A stretch of DNA of 5,192 nt from assembly GCA_003157575.1 (NCBI GenBank), contig PMKA01000045.1:1-5192 (forward strand). Reading direction: 5' to 3'. Source of the DNA: Opitutia bacterium (GTDB taxonomy: Bacteria; Verrucomicrobiota; Verrucomicrobiia; Opitutales; Opitutaceae). The notes under the pieces are model-generated. The model saw only the letters and a program-made list of their open reading frames with translations, was not told the DNA's origin and searched no databases. The position numbers and the translations under genes were made by a program. This document shows positions 1 to 5,124 of the stretch, in pieces; positions within the stretch are counted from its first letter, which is position 1; each line of letters begins with the position of its first letter.

Positions 1-1371
1 GATCGCGTCATTCATCCGCCCGGGCAACTCGTCCCAAACGACGCCCAAATTGTTATGCGCACGCGCGTTGTCCGGCCGCTTGGCCACCGTGTCGCTCCAA
101 ATGCTCAGTGCGCTATGGTAATCCTCGTTCCGCTGAACAGCGAGCATGCCGAGTCCGACTGCCAACGCTGCGGACAACACCCAGTTCCGCCGACTGATGG
201 CCGCGTGAATCCCCAGCGCGACAAGCGTCATCACCGCTGCCAGCGGAAGGTACATCCGGTGTTCAACGATCATCTGGATCCGGCCGGGCATGATACTCGT
301 TGGGGCAAGGATCGCGAAAAACCAGGCGCCCAGAAAGCCGGCCGCAGGCCACCGCCAGAGGGCGACCGCCGCCGCCGCTGCCAGCGTCACGACAAGCAGC
401 GCACAGGGCGCCACCTCCATTGGACCGCTCACCCAGAACGTCCCGTATTCAAACACGAGCGGATGCGGCCACACCGACAGCCAGAGGTAGCGGGTCACCG
501 CTTCGAACTGGGTCAGCCAGTAGGCCCACGGCGTGATGCCGACGTCGAAGCCTGAGGTGCCGCCGCGATCCCACCCGGTGCTCGCAACCAGACCGATCAG
601 CAGCAGCCAGGTTGCCGCAAGCGCCATGTGGAATTTCCATCGCCGGCGCCAGGCTTCCCTAAACGAGCCCGCAACAAAGGTCCGGTCATAAAGCAACACG
701 ATCAGCGGCGCGGAAACCATCACCTCCTTGGTGGCCATGCCCAGGAGGCAGGCGGCCGCGGAGAGAACAAGCCAAAGGCGCCTGGCGCGGCCCTCCGGCC
801 CGACACCCCTGATGAAGCAATACAGGGTGAGCAGGTAAAACAGCCCCATGAGCGACTCCGCGCGCTGGACGATGTAGGTCACCGATTCGGTCTGCAGCGG
901 GTGCAGGGTCCAAAGAAGAGCCGCGGAAAAGGCGACAAGGGACGCCTCGGATCCTGCCCGCAGCGCGAGCGTGCGCCGGACAATCCCGAACAGCGTCAAC
1001 CCGGCAAAAACATGGATCGCCAGGTTCAATGCATGATAACTCCATACCGCCGTCCCGCTGATGGCATAGTTGATCGCCAGGGAAAGATTCAGCACGGGCC
1101 GTCCGCTCACGCTCGTATCGCCCGGAGGCCGGAACGCCGTGCCCAAATGCCGGATCGTCAGGTTCCCGGCGACGGAGGGTCCGTCGTCGAAAAGGAACGG
1201 ATCGGAGAAGGCCCGGCTATAGACCGCGATCGCTCCGGCAGCGATAACGAAGCCGATCGCCAGCTGCCGCCAGTCTGTGTGCCCGCCCGGGATGAGTTTC
1301 CGGATCGGCGTTTTGGTGGGGAGACTTTGCGCTGGCATCGCGAAGATGATCTTCAAACAGGACTTCAACAT
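1..1371 (-). CDS. TMTC-like GT-C membrane protein with TPR region (C-terminus beyond window)
   Basis: Read on the minus strand, the frame stays open from ATG at 1371 to the left edge, giving 457 residues without a stop, so the C-terminus is missing. An in-frame TAA and TGA lie just upstream of the ATG, and AAGGGG (1387-1382) precedes it by 10 nt. After a basic N-terminus, TM1 (about 36-52) leads into a loop with FLFDDGPSV (Asp62, Asp63), the Asp pair expected after TM1 in GT-C glycosyltransferases. HPLQTESVTYIVQRAESL (about 157-174), GMATKEV (about 211-217), PLIVLLYDRTF and EHRMYLPL (about 370-377) are hallmarks of bacterial TMTC-like proteins. About ten hydrophobic segments are visible. From about residue 418 a soluble stretch with AHNNLG looks like the first TPR. 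The family is related to O-mannosyltransferases and probably acts on lipid-linked sugars at the membrane; donor and acceptor are unknown. It is transcribed divergently from plsY. Family is fairly sure, catalytic function inferred. Confidence 0.85.
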   Translation of the reverse strand, partial: MLKSCLKIIFAMPAQSLPTKTPIRKLIPGGHTDWRQLAIGFVIAAGAIAVYSRAFSDPFLFDDGPSVAGNLTIRHLGTAFRPPGDTSVSGRPVLNLSLAINYAISGTAVWSYHALNLAIHVFAGLTLFGIVRRTLALRAGSEASLVAFSAALLWTLHPLQTESVTYIVQRAESLMGLFYLLTLYCFIRGVGPEGRARRLWLVLSAAACLLGMATKEVMVSAPLIVLLYDRTFVAGSFREAWRRRWKFHMALAATWLLLIGLVASTGWDRGGTSGFDVGITPWAYWLTQFEAVTRYLWLSVWPHPLVFEYGTFWVSGPMEVAPCALLVVTLAAAAAVALWRWPAAGFLGAWFFAILAPTSIMPGRIQMIVEHRMYLPLAAVMTLVALGIHAAISRRNWVLSAALAVGLGMLAVQRNEDYHSALSIWSDTVAKRPDNARAHNNLGVVWDELPGRMNDAI

Positions 1372-1620
1372 CGGGGGATCGCCCCTTCAACGAATTTATC
1401 CGCATCTGTGGAAATACCGCGGAGACCGCGTGAGGTGCGCCCAATCTCAGGAGACGCGTTTTCTGGGTTGACGGTGGTCCTGGCGGCTCTCCGAAAGGGC
1501 CGCAGGCAGGCCGCGCGCCTGCGCAGCCAACGATCGGGAGAAGCCCCTATTTGAGGCGCCTCCGGAAGTTTCTCATGGAAAACTCGTTTCAATCTGCTAG
1601 GCCTCTTCCAGCCTATCGCC
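1372..1620. promoter_or_regulatory. Divergent intergenic region between the membrane protein gene and plsY
   Basis: These 249 bp must hold the start signals for both divergent genes. No convincing pair of promoter hexamers is visible. The best plus-strand match is TTGACG at 1468-1473, but a 17-bp spacer leads to CCGAAA, which is not a good -10. On the minus strand an AT-richer patch around 1390-1401 (GATAAATTCG) could be a -10 region without a recognisable -35. The region carries three short dyads: CGCGG-AGA-CCGCG at 1418-1430, a 7-bp-arm hairpin at 1501-1523, and the perfect palindrome GAGGCGCCTC at 1553-1562. Promoter presence is inferred from gene orientation; exact positions are not supported. 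Confidence 0.4.
1501..1523. repeat. Inverted repeat, possible hairpin in the plsY upstream region
   Basis: The arms CGCAGGC (1501-1507) and GCCTGCG (1517-1523) are perfectly complementary and enclose a 9-nt loop, AGGCCGCGC. No T-run follows on either strand, so it does not look like a normal intrinsic terminator. It could be an operator or an mRNA leader structure. In GC-rich DNA a 7-bp arm pair can also occur by chance. Confidence 0.4.
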
Positions 1621-1637
1621 ATGCCTCCCTGGCCTGA
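1575..1637 (+). CDS. Possible 20-residue leader peptide overlapping the plsY start
   Basis: ATG at 1575 opens a 20-codon frame (MENSFQSARPLPAYRHASLA) that ends at TGA 1635-1637, 17 bp inside plsY and in another frame. GGAAG (about 1564-1568) sits 6 nt upstream of this ATG and is a better Shine-Dalgarno than anything before the plsY ATG. Ribosomes ending at 1637 would stop next to the plsY start, so coupling or leader control is possible. No homology is recognised and the reading frame may be fortuitous. Confidence 0.2.
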   Translation: MENSFQSARPLPAYRHASLA

Positions 1638-2244
1638 CATCGCCCTAACGCTTGGAGCCTATCTGGTTGGAGGTCTGTCGCCGGGTTACTGGCTGGTCCG
1701 ATTGAAGACCGGCGCCGACGTCCGGTCGACCGGCAGCGGCGCGACGGGCGCAACAAATGTCGGCCGGATATTGGGTCGAAAAGGCTATGTCGTCGTGATG
1801 GTTGTCGACATCCTGAAAGGCGCGCTCGTGGGCTTTGCAGCCCGCGCCCTTGGAACTTCGACCGCATGGACTTTTGCCGCCACATTTATGGTGGTGGCGG
1901 GCCACATCTGGCCGGTCTGGCTTGGATTCCGAGGCGGAAAGGGCGTGGGCCCCTACGCGGGCGCCTGGCTGGCCCTCGCTCCGCTGGCGCTCATGCCCAG
2001 CCTTGTGCTCGACGCGGTCCTGTTTGCGTGGTTGCGCGTGTTCTCGATTTCCGGGCTCTGCTCGCTCATGGTGATGCCTGCCGCCGTCTGGTGGGCCACC
2101 CGATCCTGGTCCGCAGTTGCCATCAATTGCGTGACTATTTCGCTTCTCCTGTGGGCGCATCGTGCTAACATCCGAAACTTCATCGCCGGCTCTCCCCCGG
2201 GACCGGCAGCCCAACCCTCAGGAGTACCGACGAACTCGCCGTAA
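1621..2244 (+). CDS. plsY: Glycerol-3-phosphate acyltransferase PlsY (divergent)
   Basis: PlsY is an inner-membrane enzyme that moves an acyl group from acyl-phosphate to sn-glycerol-3-phosphate, the first acylation step of phospholipid synthesis. The 207-residue product has the family length and about five hydrophobic segments. Motif 1 is visible as GLSPGYW (18-24) and RSTGSGATGATNVGRILGRK (35-54), motif 2 as GHIWPVWLGFRGGKGV (94-109), and motif 3 as HRANIRNFIAG (180-190). VDILKG (62-67) is also typical. Some positions depart from the usual consensus: GSGA instead of GSGN (Ala41), GGKGVGP instead of GGKGVAT (residues 105-111), and no acidic residue after motif 3. The start at 1621 places the first membrane segment as in other PlsY proteins, although no clear Shine-Dalgarno precedes it; AGG near 1600 is too distant. 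A Pro-rich C-terminal tail (about 191-207) overlaps nothing. The next gene starts 4 bp after the stop. Family is sure; whether it is the housekeeping copy is open. Confidence 0.92.
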   Translation: MPPWPDIALTLGAYLVGGLSPGYWLVRLKTGADVRSTGSGATGATNVGRILGRKGYVVVMVVDILKGALVGFAARALGTSTAWTFAATFMVVAGHIWPVWLGFRGGKGVGPYAGAWLALAPLALMPSLVLDAVLFAWLRVFSISGLCSLMVMPAAVWWATRSWSAVAINCVTISLLLWAHRANIRNFIAGSPPGPAAQPSGVPTNSP

Positions 2245-2248
2245 TCTT

Positions 2249-3916
2249 ATGCCGAACGAAACGCCGTCCGCCAGCGAACTCATCTTCAAGATCGCATCTG
2301 AAGATTGGGAATTTGAGCAGATTCATCGCCTCAACTACCGGACGTTTGTCGATGAGATTCCGCAACATGCTCCCAATCAGGAAGGCCGCCTGGTCGATCG
2401 CTTCCACGCAGAGAACACCTATCTGATCTGCCTGCAGGGACGCCGCCTCGTCGGGATGCTCGCCCTGCGTGCCAAGCGCCCCTTCTCCCTCGACGGCAAG
2501 CTGCCCAATCTCGATGCCTACCTGCCCAAGGGTCGCGTCCCGATCGAGGTGCGGCTGCTGGCGGTGGAACCCGAGTTTCGCAAGACAATCGTCTTCACCC
2601 AGCTTTTCGAACACGTCGTGCGTCATTGCCTGGCCGAAGGCTTCGACATCGCCATCATCTCGGGCACGACCCGCCAGGCCAAACTGTACCGCCATCTCGG
2701 GTTCACTTGTTTCGGCCCGCTCGTCGGCACGGACCAGGCCTCGTACCAGCCGATGTACCTTACGGTCGAGGCGTTCGGCCAGACGCTTGAACACAGCGCC
2801 GCGCTCCGCACGAGCTTCACCGCCCTCCCGCCCGACCATCAAGTCTTCAACTTTCTCCCCGGCCCGGTGACGCCGGCTCCGGAGGTCCGCGCGGTCTTCA
2901 ACGGCACCGCCGTCTCGCACCGCGGACAGTTGTTTTTAACTCGGATCGCCGAGGTTCGATCCGCGCTCTGCCGGCTCACCGGCGCCGCGGATGTTCAGGT
3001 GCTTCTCGGTTCCGGCTCGCTCTCCAACGAGGTGGTTGCCGCCCAGTTGTCCCTGCTCGATACCACCGGGCTCGTCCTCTCCAACGGCGAATTTGGCGAA
3101 CGCCTGGCGGCAAACTCGCGCCGCGCCCGGCTGCGTTTCGACTGGATGCGCCTGCCCTGGGGCGAGTTGTTCGACATCACCCAGATCAAGCATTTCGCGG
3201 AGCGCCTTCCTCGCGGCGGCTGGATCTGGTTCGTGCACCACGAGACCTCGACCGGCGTCATGAACCCGTTGTCCGAGCTCAAGGCTCTCGCCTCTGAACT
3301 CGGCCTCCACCTGTGCTGTGACTGCATCAGCTCGGTCGGCGCAATGCCGGTCGACCTGCACGGTGTCTACCTTGCAACCACCGCCAGCGGAAAGGGTCTC
3401 GGCGGCTATCCCGGGCTTTCGATGGTCTTCCACGATTATCAGCCGCGCCCGGCGGGCGACCGGCTTCCCGGCTACCTTGACCTCGGGCATTGGGCCTCGC
3501 ACCAGAGCGTTCCTCACACGCATTCCTCGAACCTGGTGTTCGCGCTGGCCGAGGCGGTGCGCCGGGCCACCCCGGAGCGGATGGCGCAGATCGCCGAGAA
3601 CGCCGCCTGGCTGCGCCGCGAACTGCGGGCGCAGGGGTTTGCGGTGGTCGCTCCGGAGTCCGTGGCAAGCCCGGGCATCGTCACCTTCACCCTTGGCGAG
3701 GGCATGTCGGCCGCGGAACTCGGCGAGGAACTCGAAATCCGCGGTTACTGGCTCAGCTGCCGGAGCGACTACCTGATTGGGAGGAACTGGATACAGGCCA
3801 GCCTTCTCGGCAATCCAGAACGGGCCAGCCTCGAGAAGCTGCTCCACGTGCTCCATACCGTCTGCACCCGCTTCAGCCACCAGAAGAAGGCGGCGGCCGA
3901 CCCGGCGAAATGTTGA
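2249..3916 (+). CDS. Fusion of GNAT/N-acyl amino acid synthase-like domain and class V PLP aminotransferase
   Basis: This 555-residue protein has two domains. Residues about 10-180 form a GNAT-like fold resembling N-acyl amino acid synthases (FeeM, distantly LuxI): EVRLLAVEPEFRK (100-112), GFDIAIISGTTRQAKLYRHLGF (131-152, motif-B-like) and YQPMYLTVE (166-174). The usual Q/RxxGxG/A loop is not conserved (RKTIVF, 111-116). Residues about 198-540 are a fold-type I class V aminotransferase: FLPGPVTPAPEV (202-213), SHR (223-225), LLGSGSLSNEV (252-262), HHETSTGVMNPL (330-341), CDCISSVGAMPVDL (357-370, Asp358 for the pyridine nitrogen) and ASGKGLGGYPG (379-389, Lys382 as PLP Schiff-base lysine). The C-terminal RIGxxG-type motif reads IQASLLG (515-521), so Gln516 replaces the expected carboxylate-binding Arg. 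The closest relatives by motif are alanine-glyoxylate and 2-aminoethylphosphonate aminotransferases; substrates are unknown. ATG 2249 was chosen because it follows the plsY stop by 4 bp. The in-frame ATG 2162 would overlap plsY by 83 bp and add a featureless tail. AGGAG at 2220-2224 is too distant for normal use, so coupling to plsY is likely. Confidence 0.85.
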   Translation: MPNETPSASELIFKIASEDWEFEQIHRLNYRTFVDEIPQHAPNQEGRLVDRFHAENTYLICLQGRRLVGMLALRAKRPFSLDGKLPNLDAYLPKGRVPIEVRLLAVEPEFRKTIVFTQLFEHVVRHCLAEGFDIAIISGTTRQAKLYRHLGFTCFGPLVGTDQASYQPMYLTVEAFGQTLEHSAALRTSFTALPPDHQVFNFLPGPVTPAPEVRAVFNGTAVSHRGQLFLTRIAEVRSALCRLTGAADVQVLLGSGSLSNEVVAAQLSLLDTTGLVLSNGEFGERLAANSRRARLRFDWMRLPWGELFDITQIKHFAERLPRGGWIWFVHHETSTGVMNPLSELKALASELGLHLCCDCISSVGAMPVDLHGVYLATTASGKGLGGYPGLSMVFHDYQPRPAGDRLPGYLDLGHWASHQSVPHTHSSNLVFALAEAVRRATPERMAQIAENAAWLRRELRAQGFAVVAPESVASPGIVTFTLGEGMSAAELGEELEIRGYWLSCRSDYLIGRNWIQASLLGNPERASLEKLLHVLHTVCTRFSHQKKAAADPAKC

Positions 3917-3920
3917 CCCT

Positions 3921-3955
3921 GGCAGCCTGGAAGACCGGGAGTCCGACAGGCTGCT
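3921..3955 (+). repeat. 35-bp palindromic repeat, copy 1
   Basis: A 35-bp imperfect palindrome begins 5 bp after the aminotransferase stop. Its outer arms are GGCAGCCTG (3921-3929) and CAGGCTGCT (3947-3955), pairing over 9 positions with one G-T wobble at the outer end. Inside are symmetrical GA/GA mismatches and a short second stem (GAC/GTC) closed by a small loop. An inverted copy lies at 5069-5103 and matches it at 31 of 35 positions. The differences fall in the loop, the inner stem and the outermost base, so the arms are conserved. It resembles a REP-type extragenic element. No T-run follows, so it is not a classical intrinsic terminator, though it could stabilise or end the upstream mRNA. 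Confidence 0.85.
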
Positions 3956-3970
3956 GCTGGAACGTCTGAG

Positions 3971-3989
3971 GTTTGAGACCGTCGCAAAC
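3971..3989. promoter_or_regulatory. 19-bp dyad upstream of the asparaginase gene, possible operator
   Basis: GTTTG-A-GAC-C-GTC-G-CAAAC has dyad symmetry around base 3980: 8 of 9 positions in each arm are complementary, with one A/G mismatch. With a single central base it cannot fold as a tight RNA hairpin, which favours a protein-binding DNA site over a terminator. It ends 20 bp before the ATG at 4010, where a repressor site would be expected. The TTGAGA within it (3973-3978) has no good -10 partner. The binding protein is unknown. Confidence 0.35.
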
Positions 3990-4009
3990 AGGCGTGATGC
4001 GGATCCTTT

Positions 4010-4981
4010 ATGAGCAATCTTCCCTTCGGCCTGGTGATTCACGGGGGCGCAGGCGTCATCGTCCGGCCGGAGCTGACGCCCGAGCTTGAAACCCAGTACC
4101 GGACGGCTCTGGCCGAGACAGTCGACACAGGCTACGCCGTCCTCGAACGCGGGGGATCGTGCCTCGATGCCGTGGTCGCTGCAATCAAGGTCATGGAGGA
4201 CTCGCCGCTTTTCAACGCCGGGCACGGCGCTGTCATGAACGCCGAAGGCGTCTGCGAGCTCGACGCCTCGATCATGGACGGTCGCACGCTGGACGCCGGC
4301 GCAGTCGCGGGTCTTCAACACATCCGCAATCCGATTGCACTGGCGAGGGACGTGCTGGAACGCACTCCGCATGTCATGTTGATCGGCGGAGGCGCGGAGG
4401 CCTTCGCCTGGCAACTCGGCTACGAATTCGTCCCCAACCAGTACTTCCAGACCGACCGGCGCCGCCGGCAACTGGCGCTTGCGCGGGAACTGGAACACCG
4501 AACAGCAGCCCACCCGCTGCCGCGCCACGAGCGGGTTACCTTTGCCACGGTCGACGACAACAAATACGGAACCGTCGGTTGCGCCGCGCTCGATCGCGCA
4601 GGCAATCTCGCAGCCGGGACCTCCACCGGCGGCATGACGAACAAACAGTACGGTCGCGTGGGCGACTCGCCGATCATCGGCGCCGGCACCTATGCGAAAA
4701 ACGCGACCTGCGCCCTCTCGGCCACCGGCCACGGCGAATTTTTCATCCGTTCGGTCTTCGGCCACAATGTCTCCGCGTTGATGGAATACAAAGGCCTGTC
4801 CCTCCAGGATGCCGCGACCGAGGCAGTCCGTCAGATGGCGGAACTCGGCGGCACCGGCGGACTTGTGGCAATCGACCGGCAGGGCCGGATCGCAATGCCG
4901 TTCAACACGCCCGGCATGTACCGCGGCAGCCGCGTTGCAGGCGGGCCCACGGAGGTCTCCGTCTTCGGGCCGGAGGCCTGA
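4010..4981 (+). CDS. iaaA: Isoaspartyl peptidase / plant-type L-asparaginase
   Basis: This is an N-terminal-nucleophile hydrolase that removes isoaspartyl residues from beta-aspartyl dipeptides and usually also hydrolyses L-asparagine. Members are made as a precursor that cleaves itself before the catalytic Thr into alpha and beta subunits. The 323-residue product has the family length. Visible motifs are VIHGGAG (9-15), LFNAGHGAVMNAEGVCELDASIMDG (67-91), the cleavage site YGTVG with nucleophile Thr188 (186-190), GTSTGG (203-208, Thr206), RVGDSPIIGAGTYA (216-229, Arg216 and Asp219 for substrate binding) and TGHGE (239-243). These positions are offset by 9 from the E. coli IaaA active-site residues as I recall them, so the active site looks intact. 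There is no signal peptide, so it is probably cytoplasmic. Only a weak GGAT precedes the ATG. The gene lies 93 bp after the aminotransferase, separated by a palindromic repeat and a dyad, so it may be a separate transcription unit. Glycosylasparaginase activity is a less likely alternative. Confidence 0.93.
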   Translation: MSNLPFGLVIHGGAGVIVRPELTPELETQYRTALAETVDTGYAVLERGGSCLDAVVAAIKVMEDSPLFNAGHGAVMNAEGVCELDASIMDGRTLDAGAVAGLQHIRNPIALARDVLERTPHVMLIGGGAEAFAWQLGYEFVPNQYFQTDRRRRQLALARELEHRTAAHPLPRHERVTFATVDDNKYGTVGCAALDRAGNLAAGTSTGGMTNKQYGRVGDSPIIGAGTYAKNATCALSATGHGEFFIRSVFGHNVSALMEYKGLSLQDAATEAVRQMAELGGTGGLVAIDRQGRIAMPFNTPGMYRGSRVAGGPTEVSVFGPEA

Positions 4982-5068
4982 GGGGAATCATGTAGCCGCA
5001 TTTCCTGGAGGGCGCCGCGCCGTCGGCGTCTCCTCCGGGAATTGCCGGCCGTCTCCTCCCGGGGTCGG
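4982..5068. other. Non-coding spacer downstream of the asparaginase gene
   Basis: No gene is visible here. The spacer has a small GC-rich dyad, CGCCG-T-CGGCG at 5018-5028, with no T-run after it, so it is at best a weak terminator. The 9-mer GTCTCCTCC occurs twice in direct orientation (5028-5036 and 5051-5059), each followed closely by a G-run. The spacer leads directly into the second copy of the 35-bp repeat. Confidence 0.4.
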
Positions 5069-5103
5069 AGCAGCCTGTCGGACTTCGGGTCCTCCAGGCT
5101 GCT
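5069..5103 (-). repeat. 35-bp palindromic repeat, copy 2 (inverted)
   Basis: Read on the minus strand, this 35-mer has arms AGCAGCCTG and CAGGCTGCT that pair perfectly over 9 bp, then GA/GA mismatches, an inner GGAC/GTCC stem and a CCGAA loop. It matches copy 1 (3921-3955) at 31 of 35 bases and has the same length, but is inverted. The flanks of the two copies are not similar, so the unit is the 35-mer itself. It lies between the asparaginase gene and a transposase fragment, outside any supported coding region. Confidence 0.85.
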
Positions 5104-5124
5104 AAAAGCCCTCGCTCTGCAGCC

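Noticed and set aside
55..555. 166-codon plus-strand frame at the left end
   Set aside because: It is a shadow of the TMTC-like gene; the product is rich in His, Arg and Pro with no domain.
628..1554. 308-codon plus-strand frame
   Set aside because: It is antisense to the TMTC-like gene, whose minus-strand translation shows strong family motifs. The product is Arg/Pro/Gly-rich without motifs.
2162..2248. Upstream start (ATG 2162) for the GNAT-aminotransferase fusion
   Set aside because: It would overlap plsY by 83 bp and add 29 featureless residues. ATG 2249 directly after the plsY stop fits better.
3921..3955. 35-bp palindrome as an intrinsic terminator
   Set aside because: The stem is good but no T-run follows, and the near-identical inverted copy elsewhere argues for a repeat element. 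Some role in ending transcription is still possible.
2936..4765. 609-codon open frame on the minus strand across the aminotransferase and asparaginase genes
   Set aside because: It is antisense to two genes with clear catalytic motifs, has low-complexity Arg/Ala/Gly-rich composition and no recognisable domain. Long antisense frames are expected in GC-rich DNA.
4159..4995. 278-codon plus-strand frame inside the asparaginase gene
   Set aside because: It is an out-of-frame, Arg-rich translation of the iaaA region; the real frame has all Ntn-hydrolase motifs.
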